Assembly (NCBI RefSeq): GCF_003443895.1
Contig: NZ_QQOA01000045.1
Coordinates: 1-60,827, forward strand
Direction: 5' to 3'
Source of the DNA: Paraburkholderia phosphatilytica
GTDB lineage: Bacteria; Pseudomonadota; Gammaproteobacteria; Burkholderiales; Burkholderiaceae
DNA: 60,827 nt
Below the pieces are notes generated by a model that saw only the letters and a program-made list of their open reading frames with translations, ran no database searches and was not told where the DNA came from. Made by a program: the position numbers and the translations under genes. Positions 50,958 to 58,558 of this stretch are shown here, piece after piece (within the stretch, counting starts at the first letter, position 1; each line of letters opens with the position of its first letter).

Positions 50958-51022
50958 GATGGTTTCCTGTCGATATCCAGTGAAGGTGGAGAACAGCGCC
51001 GCTGTGGGCAAAGTCGGTGTGC

Positions 51023-51424
51023 TCAAGCAGGGAAGCGGTCGCCGAACATCGGCAGGCCGCTCTGGGATTCGGCCGCGGTTGCTTCGTCCTGAAGCACGTC
51101 CCAGTGCTCAGCGAGCTTTCCGTTCTCGAAGCGAACGACGTCGGCAGCAATCCAGGCAGCGGGTCGGCCGCTCCCGGAAAAGCGGCCATGCGCGATCACA
51201 TGGTCGCTTTCGGCCAGGATCAGCTGGTTCTCGTAACGCAACGTGTCGGGAAGGCTGCGCACCAGGTCGAACAGACCGTCGCGTCCAGGCGCAATGTGCG
51301 CGCTGTGCTGGATGTAACGGTCGGACCAGAAGCGCTCGGCCGCGGCGTAGTCGCGCTTGTTGAACAGGGTGTCGAATGCCTTCAGCACCAGCGCCTTGTT
51401 TTGCTCGGGAGTGGTCTTCGTCAT
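51023..51424 (-). CDS. SnoaL/NTF2-like small protein
   Basis: 133 aa, cone-shaped alpha+beta-barrel fold: NKALVLKAFDTLFNKRDYAAAERFWSDRYIQHSAHIAPGRDGL at the N-terminus and AADVVRFENGKLAEHWDVLQDE near the C-terminus are typical of SnoaL-like predicted aldol-condensing or isomerase proteins. First gene of a three-gene operon, divergent from the TetR gene; two CAATGTC-type dyads lie in the promoter region. The reaction is unknown. Confidence 0.87.
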   Translation of the reverse strand: MTKTTPEQNKALVLKAFDTLFNKRDYAAAERFWSDRYIQHSAHIAPGRDGLFDLVRSLPDTLRYENQLILAESDHVIAHGRFSGSGRPAAWIAADVVRFENGKLAEHWDVLQDEATAAESQSGLPMFGDRFPA

Positions 51425-51526
51425 GTCGGGACTCGCTTGAAAGTTTCAGGGACCGGCACGCTCGGGCGCCGGTTGCCGTTGTGCTTTCCGCCGCGTGAAT
51501 GGTCAGGGAAAGCAGGCTACACTTAA

Positions 51527-51548
51527 GACAATGTCGATTGACATTGTC
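51527..51548. promoter_or_regulatory. Candidate TetR operator 1
   Basis: Perfect 9-bp arms GACAATGTC (51527-51535) and GACATTGTC (51540-51548) around GATT. It lies in the SnoaL-TetR divergent region and is the right size for a TetR dimer. Confidence 0.75.
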
Positions 51549-51578
51549 ATTGGGATGGATTGTGGTTGGCCGGCCCAG

Positions 51579-51602
51579 CAATGTCAATGGTGATCGACAT
51601 TG
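51579..51602. promoter_or_regulatory. Candidate TetR operator 2
   Basis: The same CAATGTC/GACATTG arms recur at 51579-51585 and 51596-51602 but with 10 bases between them, 50 bp before the TetR start. The wider spacing makes it a weaker or differently bound site. Confidence 0.6.
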
Positions 51603-51651
51603 TATTTTTCGATGGGTCTGATTGGCCGTTTGCGGCCGAAGGGAGTGGGAA

Positions 51652-52290
51652 ATGGGTGTTTCCAGACAGCAGGCGGCGGAAAACCGGGGCGCGATCGTGG
51701 CCGCCGCCGAAAAACTGTTCCGCGAACGCGGCGTCGACGCAGTCGGGCTGGCCGAACTGATGAAGGCCGCGGGATTCACGCAGGGCGGCTTCTACAACCA
51801 CTTCAAATCAAAGGATGCGCTGGTCGCGGCGGTGATAGACAAGGCAATGACCGAAGGTGGAGAGACTTTCGACACCCTCATCGAGCACGCCAGGTCCGCG
51901 CAACTCAACCCGGTCCGTCGGCGGATCGAGTGGTACCTCTCGCCTGAACACCGCACGGATATCGAAGCGGGTTGCGCGCTGTCGGGTTTTGCAGGTGACG
52001 CGCGCCGGCTTGGCGATGCGGCACGAGCAACTTACGTGGAAGGTCTGGCGGCGAACCTCGAACAGTTCGCCAAGGTCATTGAAGAAACAGAAGGCGTCAG
52101 CGAAGGCAGCCGCCGGAAGGCGATCACCTTGTTCAGCCAGATGGTGGGTACCCTGCTGCTTTCGCGAGCGACTGCAGACGTCGATCCGGTGCTGGCGGAC
52201 GAGATTCTTGACACTGGCCGCCAACATTTGTTCGCGGCCGTGGACACTCCAGGCGAAAAGCGCCCGGGTGGACATTCGCGCCGAAAGTAA
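51652..52290 (+). CDS. TetR-family transcriptional regulator
   Basis: 212 aa. The ATG at 51652 has GGGAG 7 bases upstream; a start at 51622 lies too close to the operator. HTH at about residues 10-55: RGAIVAAAEKLFRERGVDAVGLAELMKAAGFTQGGFYNHFKSKDAL. The ligand domain includes DIEAGCALSGFAGDARRLGDAAR, similar to AcnR/NemR-like regulators with a cysteine near residue 105. It is divergent from the SnoaL-SDR operon and very likely represses it and itself. Confidence 0.9.
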   Translation: MGVSRQQAAENRGAIVAAAEKLFRERGVDAVGLAELMKAAGFTQGGFYNHFKSKDALVAAVIDKAMTEGGETFDTLIEHARSAQLNPVRRRIEWYLSPEHRTDIEAGCALSGFAGDARRLGDAARATYVEGLAANLEQFAKVIEETEGVSEGSRRKAITLFSQMVGTLLLSRATADVDPVLADEILDTGRQHLFAAVDTPGEKRPGGHSRRK

Positions 52291-52614
52291 GCGTCGTGAG
52301 AGCCTGCAATGGCCAGGTAAATTCGTGCCCGCATACGGAATGAATGTACTCAACTCGCTGCGACCATCGACGATCGAGGAACTTGTGTCGAACGACCGGT
52401 ACTGGGCCGAATCCCGCCCTACGGGAAATGAGCGTTGTTCGACCCGAAGCCCTCCAGTCGAGACTCACAAAAATCAGCAGCCGGCTTCCGCTGTACCATC
52501 CGCGGTGAAAATCTGGGTGGATCCGTTCGTCTGCGAAGCACTCGCTGCAACCGATATGCCGGACCGAAGCGACTGGTCGTTTTGCCACGTCCGGCTCATT
52601 ACCCTTCGGTCTGA
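52291..52614. other. Gene-free gap after the TetR gene
   Basis: 324 bp. No ORF with a plausible start and ribosome site was found. Near its right end GCCGGAC (52558-52564) and GTCCGGC (52589-52595) form an inverted repeat, and GACCGAAG/CTTCGGTC overlaps it. These may be a promoter operator or structured leader for the hydrolase gene that follows. Confidence 0.4.
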
Positions 52615-53622
52615 ATGAGAACGATAACAGAGATCATCGTGAGATTTTTGGCCATCATCACTGCGCTCGTGAGCCTCGTTGCGACACCTGCCCTTGCGAC
52701 CGACATCGGTTTCGAGGAGGTCAAGATACCGAATGGCACCGAGCCGCCGCTCATTGCCGGCATCTGGTATCCGACCAACATGCAGGCAACGCCGCACACC
52801 CTCGGCGATTTCAGCCAGACCGTAGCGCCCCACGCTTCGATTGTCGGCAATCAACTGCCACTGGTGGTGATGTCGCACGGCGGTGCGGGCTGGTACGACG
52901 GCCATTACGATACGGCCCTCGCTCTGGCTCGCGCGGGGTTCGTTGCGGCCGCAGTCAGTCACGCCGGGGACACTTTCGACGACCAGAGCCGAGTGCTGCA
53001 AATCTGGCGCCGCCCCGCCCAGCTTCATCGGCTGGTCGATTACATGGTCGACGAGTGGCGTGGACACGGGAGACTGGACGCGACCCGAATCGGTGCGTTT
53101 GGCTTTTCGAACGGCGGTTTCACCGTGCTGGTGGCCGCCGGTGGCATCCCGGATCTTTCGAAAATCGCCCCGTTCTGCGAAGCCCACCCGGATCACGATC
53201 TGTGTGAGGCTCTGCAGCATGCCGGCGTCGACCTCAAGTCCACTGCGAGCGTTCCCGCCGACGTCTGGATTCACGATCCACGCATCAAGGCCATCGCCAT
53301 CGCCGCGCCTTCGTTCGGGTTTACTTTCGGCCCCGTGGGACTAAGCGGCGTTCGCGCCCCGGTCCAGCTCTGGAGCGCTGCCAATGACCGTCATCAGCCG
53401 CATCCCTACTATGATGAGCCGGTACGCGACGATTTGCCTCGCGCATCCGAGTATCACGTCGTTGACAACGCGGGCCACTACGACTTCCTGCCACCGTGCG
53501 GCGTGCGACTGTCGCGGGTGCGCCCGGAGATCTGCAACAGTCTGCCGGGTTTTAATCGCGCCGGGTTTCATGAACAATTCAACGCCGACGTTGTAAGGTT
53601 CTTTCAGGCAACGCTGCCATAG
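52615..53622 (+). CDS. Secreted alpha/beta hydrolase, dienelactone-hydrolase/lipase-like
   Basis: 335 aa with a signal peptide ending TPALA at about residue 29. The oxyanion segment is LVVMSHGGAG at 83-92, the nucleophile elbow is GFSNGG with Ser165, and NAGHYDFLPPC near 290 supplies the His. The length and the GIWYPT segment fit predicted periplasmic dienelactone-hydrolase-like proteins that cleave esters. No operon partner is evident; the upstream gene is on the same strand but 324 bp away. Substrate unknown. Confidence 0.87.
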   Translation: MRTITEIIVRFLAIITALVSLVATPALATDIGFEEVKIPNGTEPPLIAGIWYPTNMQATPHTLGDFSQTVAPHASIVGNQLPLVVMSHGGAGWYDGHYDTALALARAGFVAAAVSHAGDTFDDQSRVLQIWRRPAQLHRLVDYMVDEWRGHGRLDATRIGAFGFSNGGFTVLVAAGGIPDLSKIAPFCEAHPDHDLCEALQHAGVDLKSTASVPADVWIHDPRIKAIAIAAPSFGFTFGPVGLSGVRAPVQLWSAANDRHQPHPYYDEPVRDDLPRASEYHVVDNAGHYDFLPPCGVRLSRVRPEICNSLPGFNRAGFHEQFNADVVRFFQATLP

Positions 53623-53662
53623 AAAATGGCTTCACCTTTCGTGTGCAGGCACAACAAACCGG

Positions 53663-54928
53663 CTACCCGACCTTCACCCGATTACGGCCCGAATCTTTCG
53701 CCGCATAGAGCGCCCGGTCCGCCCGCCGCATCAACGCGTCGACATCGCGCTCGCCCGCTTCCCGTGTGACGACACCGATACTGACGGTAAACGGGATCGG
53801 CTTCACACGCCACGCGTGCTCGAAATCCTGTTCCTCGAAACGGCGTCGCAGCGTCTCTGCGATCCGATGCACGAGCGCGGCGTCCGCGCCCGGCAAGGCA
53901 GCAACGAATTCCTCGCCTCCCCAGCGCGCGAACAAGCCGGACTCGTGCGGGATCGACATACCGACCTTCGCCAGCACCCGCAGCACTTCGTCGCCGATAT
54001 CGTGGCCGTAGCTGTCGTTGATCTTCTTGAAGTAGTCGATGTCGAGGATAAACGCAGACAGGAGGTCGTCGGTGTCGAGCACCTTGTCGACGAAATCCAG
54101 AAACTCACGGCGATTCGGCAAACCTGTCAGAGCGTCGGTCACGGCCTGCTTCTTCAGCAGATCGATGAGCTCAGCGCGCTCGCTGATATCGCGAACAACT
54201 GCCGTGAATTCGATCACGCCATCCACTTTTATCTTTGAAATCGCGATTTCGACAGGGATGACCGTGCCATCGCGATGCCGGCCATACACGCTGTTGCTTT
54301 CGTCCATGCGAGGCGGTGTGATCGACCGCAGGCTCATCTGCACCGAGTCCGCGAACTGCTTGACGTTCCGGAAGTGATTCGCGCGAAACTTTTCCGGCAA
54401 CAGGATTTCGATCCTCTGCCCCAGCACGTCCACCGACTTGTAGCCGAACAGGTTTTCCGCCGCGCGATTGAAGAACGTGATGTTGTGCTGTTCGTTGATC
54501 GTGACGATCGCGTCGTAAGCCGAGTCGACCACTGCGCGAAACCGGGAGGCGCTCACTTCCAGGTCATGTGCCAGCTGCACCTTCGCGGCGGTATCGAAAC
54601 CCGTCACGAGGACTTCGTGCACGGCCGCACCACTGCTCATATGTCTGAGCGGTTTCAGCGAGAGACGCCACGGGTGCACGCCGTCATGCAGTGTGAAAGA
54701 CTGCCGAAGTTCCTGCGCCGCCCCAGACGTAAAGCACGCAAGGAGTTGCTCGCGCAACGCGACTCCCGCCTGATCCGGAAGCAGCGCGTCGAATGGAATG
54801 GGGAACGCGTGCCAATCCGCGGGCATCCCACCCGCCATCTCGATGAACGGGTCGTTGCAGGCACTGATGACGAACCCGCCGTGAGCATCGCGCCCGACGA
54901 CAGCGAAGCTGACCAGCGCGCCGTCCAC
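53663..54928 (-). CDS. PAS-GGDEF diguanylate cyclase
   Basis: 421 aa. A first PAS-like segment covers about residues 5-110, a second PAS domain about 128-250 (FRAVVDSAYDAIVTINEQHNITFFNRAAENLFGY), and GGDEF about 255-421 with the intact active-site motif GGEEF at 337-341 (RWGGEEFVAALPG). No RxxD inhibitory site precedes the motif. It should make cyclic-di-GMP in response to a signal sensed by PAS, in the cytoplasm, since no membrane helices are seen. The start is GTG (54928) without a clear ribosome site, so the true N-terminus may differ or the 5' end may have been rearranged. Confidence 0.88.
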   Translation of the reverse strand: MDGALVSFAVVGRDAHGGFVISACNDPFIEMAGGMPADWHAFPIPFDALLPDQAGVALREQLLACFTSGAAQELRQSFTLHDGVHPWRLSLKPLRHMSSGAAVHEVLVTGFDTAAKVQLAHDLEVSASRFRAVVDSAYDAIVTINEQHNITFFNRAAENLFGYKSVDVLGQRIEILLPEKFRANHFRNVKQFADSVQMSLRSITPPRMDESNSVYGRHRDGTVIPVEIAISKIKVDGVIEFTAVVRDISERAELIDLLKKQAVTDALTGLPNRREFLDFVDKVLDTDDLLSAFILDIDYFKKINDSYGHDIGDEVLRVLAKVGMSIPHESGLFARWGGEEFVAALPGADAALVHRIAETLRRRFEEQDFEHAWRVKPIPFTVSIGVVTREAGERDVDALMRRADRALYAAKDSGRNRVKVG

Positions 54929-55054
54929 GTACTACTGCGATCTGTTACTCAAATCCGACATCGCCTTACCTTACGACACGTTGATGCGGCAGCAATTCGG
55001 ATGATGAATGGTGTTGGTGAAACCGCCGCGTCGACTGTTGATATCGGCAAGGCG

Positions 55055-55120
55055 TCAGGAGTCTTGAGGGTGAATCGTGGCAACCGATCGGTATCGACCA
55101 CGCGTCTCAACGGCTTCCAT
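55055..55120 (-). CDS. Possible 21-codon leader peptide
   Basis: ATG at 55120 has AAGGAG 8 bases upstream, an unusually good ribosome site, and reads MEAVETRGRYRSVATIHPQDS before TGA. The ribosome site lies inside a 10-bp hairpin (55124-55150). It is upstream of the GGDEF gene on the same strand. Whether it is translated is unknown; it could also be a gene remnant, because the frame is open upstream of the ATG for about 24 codons. Confidence 0.35.
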   Translation of the reverse strand: MEAVETRGRYRSVATIHPQDS

Positions 55121-55123
55121 GAC

Positions 55124-55150
55124 GATTCTCCTTTCGACGGAAGGAGAATC
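55124..55150. promoter_or_regulatory. Hairpin that would hide a Shine-Dalgarno sequence
   Basis: Perfect 10-bp arms GATTCTCCTT (55124-55133) and AAGGAGAATC (55141-55150) around 7 bases. On the minus strand the AAGGAG used by the 21-codon ORF pairs with CTCCTT. On the plus strand it lies about 200 bp before arsR. Confidence 0.5.
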
Positions 55151-55159
55151 CGTCTGCGC
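55137..55159 (+). repeat. 23-bp repeat, left copy
   Basis: Begins ACGGAAGGAGAA and ends GTCTGCGC. It is identical at 21 of 23 positions to 60561-60583, so the two copies bracket the whole arsenic operon in the same orientation. Confidence 0.55.
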
Positions 55160-55309
55160 CTCGCGCCGCAGGACGACGAGCGACGCTTAGCTTCCGTACA
55201 CCACCGTCAACTCCAGCGACCGCTTCCGCCTGGGAAAGCGGCCACCTGCAGACACTCACATGAGCCTAAATCTCACCGACGAGATTTGCTGTCGCAATCA
55301 TTGCTATAT

Positions 55310-55333
55310 TTCAATATTACTTGAATCATTGAA
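55310..55333. promoter_or_regulatory. Candidate ArsR operator
   Basis: TTCAAT (55310-55315) and ATTGAA (55328-55333) form an inverted repeat with 12 bases between, in an AT-rich stretch 23 bp before the arsR start. ArsR-family repressors bind such AT-rich dyads overlapping the promoter. Confidence 0.6.
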
Positions 55334-55355
55334 TCGATGGATCTATGATGCCGCC

Positions 55356-55688
55356 ATGGACTCGAACCTCGTCGTACGCGCGCTCGGCGCTCTCGCCCAT
55401 GAATCACGGCTGGCCATCTTCCGTGCACTCGTCGTTGCCGGTCCGGACGGCATGCCTGCGGGCGAGATCGCGCAGCGGCTCGGCCTTTCACCGTCGAGTC
55501 TTTCCTTTCACCTGAAGGACCTGTCACACGCCTGCCTGGTCATCGGCAACCAGCAGGGCCGGTTCATTTTCTATTCGGCCAACTTTGACGCGATGAACGG
55601 ACTGGTCGGCTTTCTGACCGAGAACTGCTGCGCGGGCGCAACGTGCGCGGTCAATGCTACCCCGCCATGTTGTGGAGACCCGAAATGA
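55356..55688 (+). CDS. arsR: ArsR-family arsenite-responsive repressor
   Basis: 110 aa from the ATG at 55356. Winged helix: ALGALAHESRLAIFRALVVAGPDGMPAGEIAQRLGLSPSSLSFHLKDLSHACLV. The metalloid-binding cysteines are not in the helix-5 ELCVCDL position; instead the C-terminus carries clustered Cys (ENCCAGATCA and PPCCGDPK), as in other variant ArsR types. It heads the ars operon; its stop overlaps the arsI start by 4 bp. Confidence 0.92.
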   Translation: MDSNLVVRALGALAHESRLAIFRALVVAGPDGMPAGEIAQRLGLSPSSLSFHLKDLSHACLVIGNQQGRFIFYSANFDAMNGLVGFLTENCCAGATCAVNATPPCCGDPK

Positions 55689-56143
55689 AGCGCATGCACG
55701 TCCACGTCGCCGTGGAAGATCTCGAAGCGAGCACCCGTTTCTACACCGCGATGTTTGGCGGGATCGAGCCGACCGTCTCGAGACAGGACTATCGCAAATG
55801 GGAACTTGTCGACCCCACGGTGAACTTCGCCATCTCGCAGCGTGGCGTGAAGCCCGGTGTCGATCACCTTGGCATTCAGGTTGAGACCGACGCGGAGCTT
55901 GCCGAGATGCGAGAACGCTTCGCCCGCGCGGAACTGCCGGTTGCCAACCAGACTACCACCACCTGCTGCTACGCAAAATCAGACAAGACGTGGACAGTGG
56001 ACCCACAGGGCGTGGCGTGGGAAACGTTCCGGACGCTTGAACAGACGCCGGTCTATGGCGAGTCCCGCGATCGCACGCGAGAAGCCAGCAGTTCCCAGGT
56101 CGCCTGCTGCGCAGGTGCTATCAACATGCGGAGCGGTGCATGA
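55685..56143 (+). CDS. arsI: ArsI/CadI-type vicinal-oxygen-chelate dioxygenase (C-As lyase)
   Basis: 152 aa. Glyoxalase/VOC fold with metal ligands in the expected places: His5 or His7 (MKRMHVHVAV), His61 (VDHLGIQ) and Glu113 (WETF). The vicinal pair Cys94-Cys95 with Lys101 (TTTCCYAKSDKTW) is the ArsI signature for binding trivalent organoarsenicals. ArsI splits the carbon-arsenic bond of methylarsenite and trivalent aromatic arsenicals using Fe(II) and O2. A C-terminal CC (QVACCAG) adds to arsenic binding. Overlaps arsR and arsC by 4 bp each, indicating coupled translation. Confidence 0.88.
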   Translation: MKRMHVHVAVEDLEASTRFYTAMFGGIEPTVSRQDYRKWELVDPTVNFAISQRGVKPGVDHLGIQVETDAELAEMRERFARAELPVANQTTTTCCYAKSDKTWTVDPQGVAWETFRTLEQTPVYGESRDRTREASSSQVACCAGAINMRSGA

Positions 56144-56661
56144 ACGACAGGACCTACAACATTCTCGTGCTGTGCACGGGCAACAGCGCCCGCAGCATCA
56201 TGGCCGAGGCGCTGTTCAACACGCTGGGCAAAGGCAGATTCCACGCGTTCAGCGCGGGCAGCCATCCGTCCGGCACGGTCAATCCATTTGCCCTTGAGCG
56301 CTGTGAGGCCCTTGGCTATGACACCGCCGGAATGCGCAGCAAGAGCTGGGACGAATTCGGCATGCCAGACGCGCCGCAGATGGATTTCGTCATCACAGTG
56401 TGCGATCAGGCCGCTGGCGAAGTCTGCCCGATCTGGCCGGGCAAGCCGATCACCGGGCATTGGGGTTTCGAGGATCCCGCTGCCTTCACAGGCACGGATG
56501 AAGCGAAACGCGCAGTGTTCACGAAGGTCTACCGGCAGATCATGACCCGCGTGAGCCAGTTCGTGAATCTGCCGCTGCACGTGCTCGATCGCAACGCAAT
56601 CCAGAAGGAGGTTCGCGCAATCGGCGAGCGCCCCGCCGAGGAATCCGATGAGCAGCACTGA
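56140..56661 (+). CDS. arsC: Arsenate reductase, low-molecular-weight phosphatase type
   Basis: 173 aa. The P-loop CTGNSARS places the nucleophile Cys12 and Arg18 in the CX5R pattern. Cys88 and Cys96 (VCDQAAGEVC) are candidates for the relay cysteines, and Asp112 (WGFEDP) is the general acid. It reduces arsenate to arsenite, using thioredoxin or mycothiol/glutaredoxin-type partners. The C-terminal 25 residues are charged. It overlaps arsI by 4 bp and acr3 by 14 bp. Confidence 0.92.
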   Translation: MNDRTYNILVLCTGNSARSIMAEALFNTLGKGRFHAFSAGSHPSGTVNPFALERCEALGYDTAGMRSKSWDEFGMPDAPQMDFVITVCDQAAGEVCPIWPGKPITGHWGFEDPAAFTGTDEAKRAVFTKVYRQIMTRVSQFVNLPLHVLDRNAIQKEVRAIGERPAEESDEQH

Positions 56662-57709
56662 TTCACTGTCGCACGCTGCGCGTCCTGCCATTGGCTTCTT
56701 CGAGCGGTATCTGACCGTATGGGTCGCGCTCTGCATCGTCGCGGGCATTGCGCTGGGCCAATGGCTCCCGGCGGTTTTTCAGGCAATCGGCCGGATGGAA
56801 GTGGCTCAGGTCAACCTGCCGGTCGGCGTGCTGATCTGGATCATGATCATCCCCATGCTGATCAAGATCGACTTCGGCGCGATGTCGCAGGTCAAAGGCC
56901 ACTGGCGCGGCATCGGTGTCACGCTGTTCGTGAACTGGCTCGTCAAACCGTTCTCGATGGCGTTGCTCGGCTGGATTTTCGTGCGTCACGTGTTCGCTGC
57001 ATGGCTGCCCGCGGCACAACTGGACAGCTACGTTGCCGGGCTGATCCTGCTCGCGGCTGCACCCTGCACGGCAATGGTGTTTGTCTGGTCGCAGCTGTGC
57101 AAGGGTGATCCGTATTTCACACTGTCCCAGGTTGCGCTGAACGACGCGATCATGATTGTCGCGTTCGCGCCCATCGTGGCTTTGCTGCTGGGCCTCTCGG
57201 CCATCACCGTGCCGTGGAACACGCTCATCGCGTCGGTCGGGCTCTATATCGTCATCCCTGTTGTGATCGCGCAGATCCTGCGCCGTGTGCTGCTTGCACG
57301 AGGCGATGCGCATTTCAGGCACGTGGTCTCCCGGCTTGGCCCGTACTCCATCTGCGCGCTGCTCGCCACGCTCGTGCTGCTGTTTGCGTTTCAGGGGCAA
57401 GCCATCGTCCATGAACCTCTCGTAATCGCCATGCTCGCCGTGCCGATCCTGATCCAGGTGTTTCTCAACTCGGGCCTCGCGTACCTGCTGAACCGCAGGC
57501 TTGGTGTCGCACATTGCGTCGCAGGTCCGTCCAGCCTGATCGGCGCAAGTAACTTCTTCGAGCTGGCTGTGGCCACTGCCATCAGCCTGTTCGGGCTCCA
57601 GTCGGGCGCAGCACTCGCGACGGTTGTTGGCGTGCTGATCGAAGTGCCGGTCATGCTACTCGTCGTCGGCGTCGTGAACCGCTCACAGCGCTGGTATGAG
57701 GCGCATTGA
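56648..57709 (+). CDS. acr3: Acr3 arsenite efflux permease
   Basis: 353 aa with ten predicted helices. Family signature AAAPCTAMVFVWSQL contains the conserved Cys140 essential in ACR3 proteins; another mark is FNVLIWIMIIPMLIKIDF-like sequence at about 62-76 (VLIWIMIIPMLIKIDFG). It pumps arsenite out using the proton gradient. The start overlaps arsC by 14 bp. BART superfamily; distinct from the ArsB family. Confidence 0.94.
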   Translation: MSSTDSLSHAARPAIGFFERYLTVWVALCIVAGIALGQWLPAVFQAIGRMEVAQVNLPVGVLIWIMIIPMLIKIDFGAMSQVKGHWRGIGVTLFVNWLVKPFSMALLGWIFVRHVFAAWLPAAQLDSYVAGLILLAAAPCTAMVFVWSQLCKGDPYFTLSQVALNDAIMIVAFAPIVALLLGLSAITVPWNTLIASVGLYIVIPVVIAQILRRVLLARGDAHFRHVVSRLGPYSICALLATLVLLFAFQGQAIVHEPLVIAMLAVPILIQVFLNSGLAYLLNRRLGVAHCVAGPSSLIGASNFFELAVATAISLFGLQSGAALATVVGVLIEVPVMLLVVGVVNRSQRWYEAH

Positions 57710-57718
57710 GAGTCAATC

Positions 57719-58546
57719 ATGAGTGTCACCATCTATCACAACCCTGAATGCGCCACGTCGCGCAATGTGCTCGCACTGCTGCGCGCAGCAGGGGAGGACC
57801 CGCACGTCATCGAGTATCTGAACACACCGCCCGACCGCGCAACGCTCGTACGGCTGATCGCAGACAGCGGCATGGCAGTCCGGGACGTGCTGCGCGTCAA
57901 GGACACGCCCTACAAAGAGCTGGGCCTCGGCAATCCCGAACTGACCGACGCGGAACTGATCGATGCGATGCTCGGTCATCCGATCCTGATCAACCGGCCC
58001 ATCGTCGTGACACCACGCGGTACCCGCCTTTGCCGGCCGTCGGATGCAGCTATCGCCCTGCTATCCCGCGGCCCGGCGGAAGAAACGCTGAAGGAAGAAG
58101 GCGCGCCGTTCATCATCGCCCGGTCGACACCCTGCGATGATCCAGGACTCGCAGGCGCGTTGCGAGAATCCGGCCTGCCGGTCGACGACCTCCGCGAGCC
58201 GGGCCGCAGCTTCTTCAGCTTCGGCACGCTTGACGGTACGCAGCTCGGCTACGGCGGATTCGAGCACTACGGCATCGATACGCTGATCCGTTCTATCGTC
58301 GTCGAGCCAAAGCGCCGTGGCACCGGTATTGGCCGCAACCTGCTCGCTGTACTCCTGCGCGAAGCGTTCGATGCCGGCGCCCGCAGGGCATGGCTGCTGA
58401 CGACGGACTCTGCGGCGTTCTTCGAGAAGGTCGGGTTCAAACCAGTCGAACGCAACACGGCTCCTGAAGCGATCGTTGCGACTCATCAGGCCGCGAATCT
58501 GTGCCCATCCTCCGCGGTGCTGCTCTCTCGCGCCATCACCCTGTAG
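57719..58546 (+). CDS. Fusion: glutaredoxin-type arsenate reductase + ArsN2 GNAT acetyltransferase
   Basis: 275 aa in two parts. Residues 1-about 118 are ArsC of the E. coli R773 type: Cys11 (NPECATSRN), Arg59 (VLRVKDTPY), Arg93 (INRPIVVTPR) and Arg106 (LCRP) match Cys12, Arg60, Arg94 and Arg107 of that enzyme. Residues about 135-275 are a GNAT domain of the ArsN2 type: LPVDDLREPGRSFFSF, the acetyl-CoA site RSIVVEPKRRGTGIGRNL, and LLTTDSAAFFEKVGFKPVERN. ArsN2 function is not settled; ArsN1-type enzymes acetylate trivalent phosphinothricin-like arsenicals. The operon thus has two unrelated arsenate reductases. Confidence 0.9.
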   Translation: MSVTIYHNPECATSRNVLALLRAAGEDPHVIEYLNTPPDRATLVRLIADSGMAVRDVLRVKDTPYKELGLGNPELTDAELIDAMLGHPILINRPIVVTPRGTRLCRPSDAAIALLSRGPAEETLKEEGAPFIIARSTPCDDPGLAGALRESGLPVDDLREPGRSFFSFGTLDGTQLGYGGFEHYGIDTLIRSIVVEPKRRGTGIGRNLLAVLLREAFDAGARRAWLLTTDSAAFFEKVGFKPVERNTAPEAIVATHQAANLCPSSAVLLSRAITL

Positions 58547-58558
58547 CCCACTTTTACG

